In this document: positions 34,518-44,700 of the stretch, in pieces
Numbering within the stretch: the stretch's first letter is position 1
Layout: each line of letters opens with the position of its first letter
NCBI GenBank assembly: GCA_016716135.1
Contig: JADJWX010000012.1
Location: forward strand, 124,001-188,000
DNA: 64,000 nt
Direction of reading: 5' to 3'
DNA from: Lewinellaceae bacterium
Lineage (GTDB): Bacteria > Bacteroidota > Bacteroidia > Chitinophagales > Saprospiraceae
The notes under the pieces: model-generated
Told to the model about the DNA's origin: nothing
Database searches by the model: none
Seen by the model: only the letters and a program-made list of their open reading frames with translations
Made by a program: the position numbers and the translations under genes

Positions 34518-37500
34518 TTACTCACACACATCCGAATACCCGTTCACGCACTGCAGCACGCTGAGCAGCTGGTTCAAGTCCGGCCCTTTGATGGGGCCGT
34601 TGTTGCCCAGGACAAAATTTGTGACGCGCACCAACTCCTGGACATCCGGATCAGGCGCCAGGGCCATTCGGACAACCGGCGGCAGGCTGCAATTCACGGC
34701 AGTGAGTTTGACTGTAGCCAAGTCCGGTTTCAAGCGCAGCATAATGTTCAGTTTGATCGCTTGTGCCAGTAAGGGGTTGCTCAGTTTGCCATTGGCATCC
34801 AGCGCATTGGCGCCGGGGCGGCAATCGGCCGTTACCAGATAGCTTTCGGGCCTGAGCGCTGCAGCGGTAGTGCCGGTCGTGGGCAGCCATTGCTGGACGC
34901 AGGCGCCCATGCCGGGTGGAAGAATAACTTTCACCGTATTATGCCCGATTACCAGGGTATCGCTGCGGCCGTCACCGTCCAAATCCTTGCGGAGTGCTTC
35001 CTCGATCAGAGGCAGAGTATTCTTGGTAACTACCTGCATGCAGGTGACGCTGTTTCCACAATTATCCACCGCCAACCAGGTCCGTTCAATGGTGCACAAC
35101 CACTCGCAGGCGCCGCTCGTGGTTTGATCCGAAAATGATATATGCGGAACCGCGTCGCAATTGTCGATCGCATAGGCTTCCCCGGTGCTGGTTGCCGGAT
35201 TAATATCACAAGTGACGGTAAGGGCTTCCGGGCAGGTGATGACAGGCGCCTTCCGGTCATGCACGGTGATGACCTGTTGGCAGGTATTGCTGTTGGTATG
35301 AATATCCGCCACAGTCCAGGTTCGGCGCAGGGTATAATTGCCCGGGCAGTTTTCGTCAATCCGAATATCGGAATACTTGACATCTGCTACCCCGCAATTA
35401 TCCGCCGGGCTCGGGTTTCCGACGGTTTCGGGCAGGGTCGAAACTTCACAGCTTTGGGTCAGATTGGCCGGACAACTGATGCTTGGCAATTCCAAATCGT
35501 TTACGGTGATCGAAAACGTACAACTACTGGTATTATCCGATTCATCGGTAGCAATACCGGTGATAATCGTCGTGCCAACCGGAAACACGGAGCCGGAAAC
35601 AATCGAATGTGCGATCGATACTGCGCTGGTGCAGTTGTCCGTAGCGGTGGATGCAAAATTCACCCGCGCACTGCAATTGCCCGGGTCATTGTTCACCGTT
35701 TTATTTTCCGAACAACGGATAACCGGTTTCTGTACATCGTTTACCGTCACAGTAAAACTGCAACTTGCCGTAAGTCCGGCGCCGTCGCGCGTCTGAAACT
35801 CGTTTAGGGTTTGCCCCTTCGGAAATGCCGTGCCCGAAGCCAGGCCATGCAGCTGCGTTGTAGCGTCGATGGAGCAATTGTCAAATACCTCCGGTGCATC
35901 GTAGCGGACCACCGCCGTGCACTTATCCTGTTCGGTATTGACCGTAACATCAGCCGGACAGTTAATGGCGGGCGGCTTTGTATCCCGAACAGTTACGGTA
36001 TACGTACAGCTGGCTGTATTTCGGCTCCCGTCTGTCGCGATGCTTGTCACCGTCGTCGTGCCTAACGGAAAGGGGCTTCCCGCCGCCTTATCGGAGCGGA
36101 TGGATACTGGTTCGGCGCAATTGTCGCCGGCCGTAACTTGAGGTTGTATCCGGGCGCTGCATTCCAGCGGGTCGGTGCTGACGGTGCTATTTGCCGGGCA
36201 ACTGATCCGCGGCTTTTCCCGGTCGGTGACCGTCACATAAAAGGAACAGGTATACTTTTCAATTTCATTATTCAATACATACGCAACTTCCGTTCGTCCC
36301 AGACTAAAGGCGCTTCCGGATGCCTCGCCGGCGCTCAAATTGGGCCTGCTGCGTATCGTACAGTTGTCTGTCACATTGGGCATAGTGTAGTTGACTACGG
36401 CAGTGCATTGCCCCGGATCGGTATTTATCTGGATGTCGGGCGGACAACTGAATTTTGCCGGCTCTGTATCATATACAAGCACCGTGAAGGAACAGCTAGC
36501 CGTCTTTCCGCCGGCGTCGGTTACTTTGAACCCAATAATTTCTGTTATACCAGTAACGTACCCTGGAAACGGGCTGCCGGAAGCCAGGCCGCGTGTTTGA
36601 ACCGTGGTGGCGCCGGCGCAATTGTCGGTCCCGACCGGTGCCTGGAACGTAAACACAGCGCTGCACTGACCCGGGTCGGTACTAAGGGTAACATTTTCCG
36701 GGCAGCTGATTTGCGGCGCTTCCTGATCTTGTACGGTAACTGTGAAACTGCAAGCGGCCTCATTGCCGGCTGCATCTGTTGCAACACAACGCACCGTTGT
36801 GGTGCCCGACTCGAAAAAACTGCCTGATACCGGTGCAAAATATACCGGCACATTGCTCGTACAGTTATCGCTAGCCGAGGCGGCATACGTTACCTTGGCG
36901 CCGCAGCTCCCGCTGTCATTGGGTACGGTTTTATTTGCCGGGCAGCTGATCTGTGGCGCCTGCTTATCTTCAACCAGCACTTCGAACGAACAACTTCCCC
37001 GATGACCGGACCGGTCACTTACTTCAAAGGTATTCACCGTAAGGCCAAGCGGGAAGGCTGTACCCGAAGCCTGGCCGCTTATCCGGCTCGCATCCCATTT
37101 GTTACAGTAATCGGAACTTCTCGGAAATGCGTAGTTGACTACGGCTGTACATTGGCCGGCTGTTGTTTGTACCCGGATATCAGGCGGGCAGCTCAACAGG
37201 AGCTCTGTGTTTTTTACCCCCGTATTGATGTTGATCGTGCTATCATAGAAAACAACATCGCTTGCATTTGTTGTGGTAATCGCCTGGGTACTGTTGATGA
37301 GGACCACCTTTTTCATGCCCCAGTCATCCGTGATTACTATACCAAGAATGTTTCTGCTTGCATGCCGGAGCCTGATCTTGCTGACGCAGGGCATATTTTT
37401 GACGGTGATGGACCCCCAGTCATGGCCATTGTCATTAAACAGGTTTTCGCCGCCGAGGAAGTTTTTCTTGCTTCGCAAAATTTTCCGCAGCGGATACTCC

Positions 37501-40500
37501 GGGCTTACCGCGCCATTGCTGCCAACCAGCTGCAGAAATACGTCGCCGTCGGTGCCGTCTTTTCCGGTGAACACATTAAGCTGATATGTGGTGTAAACAC
37601 GGGGGTCTTCGAGTACAAGATTCAGGCTTGTGTCGCTCAGATCGCAGTTGCAGTAATTGGTTTTTATCGTACCGTCGGCGCCGAGAAGGGTGATCCCACT
37701 GAATCCCCAATGGTCGGGGAAAACCGCTACTTTGGGTTTGACCTCCATGATCACGCGCTGAATAGGCCCGATATCTTCGATCGAAATAGGCACTTCATCT
37801 ACATTGTTCCGCTCGAAGGCATTGCGCGTCACGAGCGGGTTAAGCCTGATTTTCGGGCTTTTACCACGTGTACCGACCAAGGTGATCGACACATTTTCAT
37901 CCGTACCGGCATTGATTCCGTCCATAGTGGAAATCGCCACCCGGTAGTCGGCATACGATTTTCCGTCGAAGCTGATCGTTTTGGGACCGGAAGTGCTGCT
38001 AATTTCACAATTCGTGCATTCGCCATACAGCGAGACCGACGCATAACTTGTTTGCACGCCAATGCCTTTGACGCGCAGGTTGTCAGTCAGGCTTCCGGTC
38101 GGGCTGATCTGAATTGACTGGATGGCGCCGATATCCCGGCTGGAAGTGATCGTGAATACCTCGCGGCTGTTTGGAGCGAATGCTCCGAAAAGGTCCTTTG
38201 ACAGCGGTTTGCGCGTCAACGCACCACTGCTCCCATTCAAGGTAACATCGAACCTGTCGGTGGAGCCGGCATCAGTGGTGTCGGGTATATCGACGGTGAC
38301 GAAGTAATAATGCACCGGCACAGCCGTGGGTATTTGGTTGTAATTCATGCCTCCGGCTGCTGTGGTCAGCGGCACATTGGAGACCGGCGCTTTGAGCTGA
38401 TCAGCGAATGTCGGGGCGAACCCGGGCTTCCACAAATTGCCTTTTACCATTTCATTGGCAATTTTTTGTGCTGATCCGGGGATGTCGTCAAAGTCAATTT
38501 CTATGTCAAAATGATAGGGTTGCTGCGTAATAATCACATTCGAGCGGACCACTATCTTTCGGTCAGTCTTTAGGGCATAGCTGCCTTCAAATTCGACAGA
38601 TTTGATCTCAACTGCCCCATTCAATGTGTTATCAACAATCCACTGCGCGGCGTCCAGGCCAAAGTCTGAAGCGCCCTTAACGGCATCTACAGCTGCAATT
38701 GCCGTTTCAACGGCGGCATACTCGGCGGCGTATTTAACCGCCAGATCAGTGCCTTCAATTTCTTTGGGAAAATCATCCCCGATATCGGCCAGGCCATTCA
38801 CCGTTTTTGAATAGCCGTCATAAATGATTTTCTCCGCTGCGAGCGCAGCTTCGTGACTTTTTTTTGCCGCTTCTTGAACCGCGATATCAGGTAAATCCAA
38901 GACCCTCTTGGGATTTAAATTCGAAAGTTTCACATTGATTTCTCTGATTTTTTTCCGGTGCCTGTCCATAACCCGCTTCGATTCCGCTTGGGCGCGCCGC
39001 GCCTCGTCCCGCATTTTGCGAAGATCGGCTTCGCGCCGGGATGTAACCTCGGCCATTCGTTGGTTAAAACGCACTTCCACTTCGCGGTAACTGGCGCGTT
39101 TGGCTTCCAGATCCCTCCGGGCTTTCGACAACGCAGTTTGGGTGGCTTTGGTTGCCTGATCCAGACCCTTGGTAAGTTCTTCATTCAGGTATTGGATCAG
39201 GTCGTTGCGCAAAACCCCACGCACGTAAATGCCTGCTGAATCTTTGATAAAGCTGACACCTTTCGCTTCCAGGGTCACCTCAAACTTGTCGAACAACTTT
39301 CCCGTGGTGGTAAACTCAAAACCAGCCTCGTTAAAATAAATCTGCGTCGCACTACTCATGCCAAGCAGGCTTATTTGCCCGTCGATAAACAAGTGTGACT
39401 TTGTGCCGATACCCAAACTGAGCTGCGGCCTGGGGCTCTGGTAGCCCGTAAGTTTGAACGGACCCCAGTCAATCGGATCAATCCCGCCACCGGCGCTAAC
39501 GCCGGACTCGCTCAGGCTGAAATCCAGATAAGCACCGAGTCCGAGCAGTGAAAATTTGCCGCCAAAAGCAATGCCCCGTTCGTAGGTTTTACCAAATTGC
39601 TCAAGCCCGCTGACAGGAACAATTTTCACCCGGGCTGAGTCAAATCCGGAGCGCAGCATTGGGTTCAATATTGGACGCAGTAAAGTCGGAATCTTGCGGT
39701 CCAAATCATATGCCTGCATCATTCCCAGGATCGTGGCATTTTTGACTTCCACGTCGACGATACTGTTCATTGGGTTGGTTATATTGACAGAAGTTGTCAG
39801 TGCACCGTCCAGATGCTTGCTCCGGTCAGTATTGGTGCCGAACCTGGCAGAGCCGAGAAAACCGAGTTTGTTGAGATAGATCAGGTGAAAGTTCAAATCC
39901 ACACCGGCGGCCACACCCAGGTTGCGAAGGCCTAGGCCGCGGATTCCAAAAGGCTCCGTCCATTCGGGCGGAACGGGTTTCCCATCCGATCCAATCGTTG
40001 CATTTTGCACCGTGCCGTTACTTTTTTCAATAGCCTCCATAAAAAACTCGCCTTCAAACTGCAGGGCCAGGGGCCTGAACCCAAAGCCGGCCTGAAAGCG
40101 TAACCGGTCCTGGCCTGCCCTGACCTCCAGTTGCCCGCCAATATTGAACTGAAGGGGATTTGTACTGCTCATGTCAAGGCCAAACAGGATGCGTTTCAAA
40201 ACCACGTACGCTTGTTCGATCTCTATATCAGGAGGAAAGGGAAGGTCAAACTCCACCGCTGCATCCAGGCTAACTTTCGGAACATTCGGCTCCAGCGTCC
40301 CGCGTATGCGTAAGCGGTTTATCTTCGTGAAACTTGCCATCTTTGGATTAAAATCAATGCTGGTAAACATGTTCAGACCTCTGACCAGGCCACCCTCCTC
40401 GTTTTCCATGCCGGGGAGCCGGCTGGTAATTTCAGTATCCGGAACAGATGAAATAATAATGGCCGTTCCGTTAAGACCAATGCCATCCAGGGGCGCCATG

Positions 40501-41561
40501 GAACTGTGTATCTGCGAAAACTGGAACGTTGCCGGCGGGGCCACACCCAGTTGAAGGCCCGGTGTTCCACCGCTGGACACACCCATGAATTTCATTTCTA
40601 CCGAACCCAGGTTGGTGACACCCAGGCCGCTGAAAGACAGGCTGGCTGGAAAAAAACTGGCTGTAAGGGTGCTAAACTCCAGCGATTTGAATACCGACGG
40701 GACAAGCTGCAACAAGTTTTGGGCTTCAGCGCCACTGGCAAAACTGTTCACGACAGTCTCGACGCTGATATTTTGGGCTGTGCCGGTAAATTCAATGTCC
40801 GCAGGATTGGTCGACAACGTAGCGCTGAGCGCCACCGGGATGGTACCAATGCGTCCGGCGCCGGTAATCGTACCGCTCAAAGCCCGGTCCGAACGGGTCG
40901 GGTTGATTGCGTTCAAACTCAGGGTAATGCCGCTTATGGCAACGGCGCTAAAACCCGGTATGGCGTACGAACTGACGCCGATGGTCACATTGAAGTTGGC
41001 TAAGTTACCGCCTGTTTCATCGAATTCCAATCCCATGCTTTGGATAGACAAGCCGGTGCTGGCCGGAAAACCGGAGGGCAGGCGGTTTGAAAGACTTGCA
41101 CCACCCAGAAAACTGCTCAGCTTATCCAGGCTGAAGGAAAGGGACGCTGGAAAATTCAGGGTGACAGACTGAACGTTCAAACTGGCGCCCAGGAGCGCTT
41201 CCAGTTGTACGGCATCGCTCCCAAAAAGTGAAATATTGCCGGAGGCAACTTTGCCACCGTCGCCGGTTGAAATCAACTGAAGGCCAGACACCGCCACACC
41301 GGATGGGACAAACCGGCGCAGCACATCGAGTACGGCGGCATCCTCCGCGCTGCTCACCACAGGCCCGGTGTAGCCAAATACCGACGCCGGGTCGCTGTGC
41401 GGCAAGCGGGTGCTTTCCCAAAAATGGACGGTTGGGTCGAGTGCCGCAAAAGCGCCTTCCCGGGCCCGATCCTGGGCAGCTGCCGGGCGGCAGACAAAGG
41501 CGACTAAAAAAAGAAGTATTGCCGTTAAAAAGGGGGGGGTGGAACTGATTTTAAATCGCAT
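34518..41561 (-). CDS. 2347-aa secreted PLAT/HYR adhesin-like protein
   Basis: The signal peptide spans residues 1-29 (FLTAILLFLVAFVCRPAAAQ). Residues about 30-790 are beta-rich, with repeated long-strand segments of unknown fold. Residues about 797-882 are a highly charged coiled coil (RREADLRKMRDEARRAQAES). Three PLAT/LH2-like beta sandwiches follow at about 1084-1435; the third is clearest (YQLNVFTGKDGTDGDVFLQL, then GHDWGSITV). Residues about 1450-2180 hold nine HYR or HYR-like domains, each with paired Cys and motifs such as ISCPANKTV, DNCT and CSFTVTVxD. The C-terminal 165 residues start with DLDGDGRSDTLVIG. I see no typical T9SS type A tail. HYR and PLAT domains suggest cell-surface binding. 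It sits beside a hybrid regulator, has a paired direct repeat upstream and ends at an intrinsic terminator. Confidence 0.8.
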   Translation of the reverse strand: MRFKISSTPPFLTAILLFLVAFVCRPAAAQDRAREGAFAALDPTVHFWESTRLPHSDPASVFGYTGPVVSSAEDAAVLDVLRRFVPSGVAVSGLQLISTGDGGKVASGNISLFGSDAVQLEALLGASLNVQSVTLNFPASLSFSLDKLSSFLGGASLSNRLPSGFPASTGLSIQSMGLEFDETGGNLANFNVTIGVSSYAIPGFSAVAISGITLSLNAINPTRSDRALSGTITGAGRIGTIPVALSATLSTNPADIEFTGTAQNISVETVVNSFASGAEAQNLLQLVPSVFKSLEFSTLTASFFPASLSFSGLGVTNLGSVEMKFMGVSSGGTPGLQLGVAPPATFQFSQIHSSMAPLDGIGLNGTAIIISSVPDTEITSRLPGMENEEGGLVRGLNMFTSIDFNPKMASFTKINRLRIRGTLEPNVPKVSLDAAVEFDLPFPPDIEIEQAYVVLKRILFGLDMSSTNPLQFNIGGQLEVRAGQDRLRFQAGFGFRPLALQFEGEFFMEAIEKSNGTVQNATIGSDGKPVPPEWTEPFGIRGLGLRNLGVAAGVDLNFHLIYLNKLGFLGSARFGTNTDRSKHLDGALTTSVNITNPMNSIVDVEVKNATILGMMQAYDLDRKIPTLLRPILNPMLRSGFDSARVKIVPVSGLEQFGKTYERGIAFGGKFSLLGLGAYLDFSLSESGVSAGGGIDPIDWGPFKLTGYQSPRPQLSLGIGTKSHLFIDGQISLLGMSSATQIYFNEAGFEFTTTGKLFDKFEVTLEAKGVSFIKDSAGIYVRGVLRNDLIQYLNEELTKGLDQATKATQTALSKARRDLEAKRASYREVEVRFNQRMAEVTSRREADLRKMRDEARRAQAESKRVMDRHRKKIREINVKLSNLNPKRVLDLPDIAVQEAAKKSHEAALAAEKIIYDGYSKTVNGLADIGDDFPKEIEGTDLAVKYAAEYAAVETAIAAVDAVKGASDFGLDAAQWIVDNTLNGAVEIKSVEFEGSYALKTDRKIVVRSNVIITQQPYHFDIEIDFDDIPGSAQKIANEMVKGNLWKPGFAPTFADQLKAPVSNVPLTTAAGGMNYNQIPTAVPVHYYFVTVDIPDTTDAGSTDRFDVTLNGSSGALTRKPLSKDLFGAFAPNSREVFTITSSRDIGAIQSIQISPTGSLTDNLRVKGIGVQTSYASVSLYGECTNCEISSTSGPKTISFDGKSYADYRVAISTMDGINAGTDENVSITLVGTRGKSPKIRLNPLVTRNAFERNNVDEVPISIEDIGPIQRVIMEVKPKVAVFPDHWGFSGITLLGADGTIKTNYCNCDLSDTSLNLVLEDPRVYTTYQLNVFTGKDGTDGDVFLQLVGSNGAVSPEYPLRKILRSKKNFLGGENLFNDNGHDWGSITVKNMPCVSKIRLRHASRNILGIVITDDWGMKKVVLINSTQAITTTNASDVVFYDSTININTGVKNTELLLSCPPDIRVQTTAGQCTAVVNYAFPRSSDYCNKWDASRISGQASGTAFPLGLTVNTFEVSDRSGHRGSCSFEVLVEDKQAPQISCPANKTVPNDSGSCGAKVTYAASASDNCTSNVPVYFAPVSGSFFESGTTTVRCVATDAAGNEAACSFTVTVQDQEAPQISCPENVTLSTDPGQCSAVFTFQAPVGTDNCAGATTVQTRGLASGSPFPGYVTGITEIIGFKVTDAGGKTASCSFTVLVYDTEPAKFSCPPDIQINTDPGQCTAVVNYTMPNVTDNCTIRSRPNLSAGEASGSAFSLGRTEVAYVLNNEIEKYTCSFYVTVTDREKPRISCPANSTVSTDPLECSARIQPQVTAGDNCAEPVSIRSDKAAGSPFPLGTTTVTSIATDGSRNTASCTYTVTVRDTKPPAINCPADVTVNTEQDKCTAVVRYDAPEVFDNCSIDATTQLHGLASGTAFPKGQTLNEFQTRDGAGLTASCSFTVTVNDVQKPVIRCSENKTVNNDPGNCSARVNFASTATDNCTSAVSIAHSIVSGSVFPVGTTIITGIATDESDNTSSCTFSITVNDLELPSISCPANLTQSCEVSTLPETVGNPSPADNCGVADVKYSDIRIDENCPGNYTLRRTWTVADIHTNSNTCQQVITVHDRKAPVITCPEALTVTCDINPATSTGEAYAIDNCDAVPHISFSDQTTSGACEWLCTIERTWLAVDNCGNSVTCMQVVTKNTLPLIEEALRKDLDGDGRSDTLVIGHNTVKVILPPGMGACVQQWLPTTGTTAAALRPESYLVTADCRPGANALDANGKLSNPLLAQAIKLNIMLRLKPDLATVKLTAVNCSLPPVVRMALAPDPDVQELVRVTNFVLGNNGPIKGPDLNQLLSVLQCVNGYSDVCE

Positions 41562-41650
41562 AACATTTAGATTTTGGGTACGAAGACCATTAAAAATTCG
41601 GGTTTAGAATGCTAACGGCACAAACATGCCGGTATAGTCCCAAAACCCTC

Positions 41651-41687
41651 TGGACGCAGATTGCAAGAATCTGGACACAGATTGCAT
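41651..41687. promoter_or_regulatory. Candidate operator: direct repeats, 21-bp period
   Basis: tggacgcagattgc (41651-41664) and tggacacagattgcat (41672-41687) are direct repeats 21 bp apart, two helical turns. They lie about 90 bp upstream of the adhesin start. The same pair with the same spacing lies upstream of the small secreted gene (48385-48421). Reading toward each gene, TTTTGGG follows 5-7 bases after the repeats, where a -33 element could sit. Direct repeats suit an AraC-type regulator, and one is encoded next door. Confidence 0.6.
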
Positions 41688-41722
41688 GTCTGAAAAAAAC
41701 GGTCTTGTGCTCTGAAAAACAG

Positions 41723-44700
41723 CTATTTGCGCATAGCGCTCGGCGGCATGCCAAATTCCTGACTGAAGGCCCGGGAAAAATGGTTGGGGTCGGTAAAGCC
41801 CACCTCGTAGGCGATCGCTGCAATGTTTAACTCCGTAGTTTGCAGCAGTTGCCTGCCTTTATGCAGGCGTACTTTGCGGATAAAACCGCTGGGATGCTCG
41901 CCCGTTAGGGCTTTCAGTTTGCGAAACAACTGGGTATGGCTGAGCAGGGCTGCTTTGCAAAGCTGGGCAATACCCAGGTCAGGATCGCCCAGGTTTGCAT
42001 CGATAGTCTGGCGGATTTTTTGGAGAAATTGTTCATCCAGCGACGGCGTCTTTGGCGTTGGGCTGTCAGCTGGCCGAAACAGATAATCCGGATCGGCAGC
42101 GCCTGCATAACGCTCCTGCAGCGACCGGCGCAGCTGGATCAACTTTTCCAGGCGCACAAATAACTCCTCCTTGTTGAAAGGCTTCATCAGGTAGGCATCG
42201 GCGCCGGTTCTCAGGCCGGCCAGCCGGTCGGCCTCGGTGGCTTTGGCCGTCAGCATGATGATGGGGATATGGCTGGTGCGCGCATCGGTTTTCAGGGTTT
42301 GGCATACTTCAAAGCCGTCTTTGAGTGGCATCATCACGTCGGTGATAATGCTATCGGGCACCAGTTCAAGCGCCTTGTCGATGCCCGCCTGCCCATCGGG
42401 CGCTGTTTCGATACCGTAGTCCGATTCCAAAATAGAGCGCAGGTAGGCAATGATGTCCGGATTGTCTTCGATAATCAGCAGCTGTGGTTTGTCGTCGGTT
42501 GCCGGTGCCTGTGCAGGTCTGGAAACGGCAGCATCCGGCACCGGGCACGCTTGTTTATCTGGCTGCGGCACTGCTTTTTCTGCTTCCCGCTTTACCGGCA
42601 ATTGTACCGTGAAGGCGCTGCCCGCCCCCTGCTTGCTTTGCACGCTTATGGCGCCACCCATGAGTTCTACCAACTCTTTGGTGAGTGCCAGCCCGATACC
42701 CGAGCCCTCGCCTGCACGGGTCATCGTGTTGTCGACTTGGTAAAAGCGGTCGAACACATGGGGCAGCTGCCCGGGAGCGATGCCGACACCCTTGTCGGGT
42801 ACCTGAATTTCCAAACAGGCCTGTTTATTTTTCCGGAGAAGGCTGACGGACAAGATAATCACCCCGCCGCCGGCTGCCGGGGTGAATTTGATGGCGTTGG
42901 ACAACAGATTGTACACGATCTGTTGCAACTTCGCTTCGTCATAATCCATGACCAGTTCCGGCACTTCGGATGCAAAAGCCAGTCGAATCCCCTTTTCTTC
43001 GGCCATGGAATGGAAGGATTCGAGCAGGTATTTGAGGTAGTTGATAATGTCGGCCTGTATGAGGTCCAGTTGCATGGCGCCGCTGTCCAGTTTGGACAGG
43101 TCGAGCATTTGATTAACCAACACAAGCAGGTTCCGGCTGTTGCGGCGGATAAGGCTGCGCTCGTTTTCCTGCCCGCGGATGTTGTCGGCCATGCCCATGA
43201 TAACCGTCAGCGGCGTGCGGAATTCGTGGGTTATGTTGGTGTAGAGGCGGGTTTTAAGCGCGTCGAGTTCTTTGATTTTGGCCGCTTCCTGTTTTTCCAT
43301 TTGGCGGTTCAGGTTGAAGCGGTACACCCGATATATGCCACCAAACAGGAAGGTCGCGTACAGGCCATAGGCCCACCAGCTGGCGTACCAGGCGGGGAAA
43401 ACCTGCACCCGGATACTGCGCTCGTTGAAGGGTAGCGAGGACTTGAAAAGCCCGCCGCGCAGCCGCAGCGTGTACGTACCGGGCGGCAGGTTTTCGTAAT
43501 GCACCCGGTTGTTGTTCTGGGAGGGTCTTTTCCAATCATCGTCATAACCCTCCAACATGTAGCTGTAATAATTTTCCGCAGGTATCCGGAAATCGGCAAC
43601 TGAAAATTCCAGTTCAAAATAGCGTTCGCCGTGCTCCAACCGGATCTCCCGGAGCAGTTGCGGGACACGCAAGGGGGATACGGCTGCTTTTACAGCCGGG
43701 TCGTATTTGGCGTAGTGGTTTATAATAATCGGCAGGTTTTCGCCTTTTAGGCCCCCGTAAATTTCCAAAACTGCTTTTGGATAAAAAGCGTAGAGCCCGT
43801 TCCTGTTGGTGCCGAAATACATCCGTCCGTTTTTTGCCTTGTAATAGGACGTTCGGTTGAATTCGGCCTGCATGAGTTCCTGATTCAGGGGAAAACCCAT
43901 TGCCTCCCCGGTTTGCACATCAAAACGGTACAGGCCCCGGTTGGTGCTGAGCCATAAATAATCGGTGGAACCGCCCGGGCCTTTTTCAGGCAAGATGCCG
44001 TACACGAGGTTAAAATACGGTTCGTCGGGATCGATCACGTAGTTTTTCAGGGCTTTGCCATCCGGAGCCAGCCGGCTCAGTCCTGCCCCATGCCCGATCC
44101 AGAGGCGCTTTTTTTCATCTTCAAAAAATGAGGTGACCACATGGTTCGCCAGGCATATGGCGCTTTTAGGGTTTGCGGTGTAGTGATCCAGCAAATCGCC
44201 GGTTTCGCTGAACACAAAAGCGCCATTGCCGTGGGTACCCAGCCAAACCGTACCGTCAGACGAGCGTTGGTACAGGGCATCCATCTCGATACTATTGTTG
44301 CCTAGGGCAGGGATATGCACCGATTTTATATTGGCCGTATCCACGGGGTCTATTATAAGCAGCCTACTCGAACGCCAGGAAATAGTCCAAAAATGACCCT
44401 TTTTATCGATTAAACTTACATTATAGTCGCTCAAGCCGAACCGGCTAGGCATGTACTGTTCCGCTTTCCAATTCGGCTCCGGTGCAGCCCGTTCATGGCC
44501 CCAATAGAGTTTTCCGTTGAAATACTGCAAGGCGTAAACTATTCTCGAAGTCTCAAAATTCGCTGCGGGCAAACCCGCCTCCGGGTCAAGGCTGCCAATG
44601 TTTGTATAATTATATCCGACGTATATGCGCCCCGCGGCATCTTCTGCAATTCCCCTGTTTATAGTAAAGTTGTATTTTTTAAACACATCCGGCGGGAGAT

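Noticed and set aside
37002..38117. 371-codon plus-strand frame
   Set aside because: It is antisense to the PLAT/HYR region of the 2347-aa adhesin gene and lacks protein-like features.
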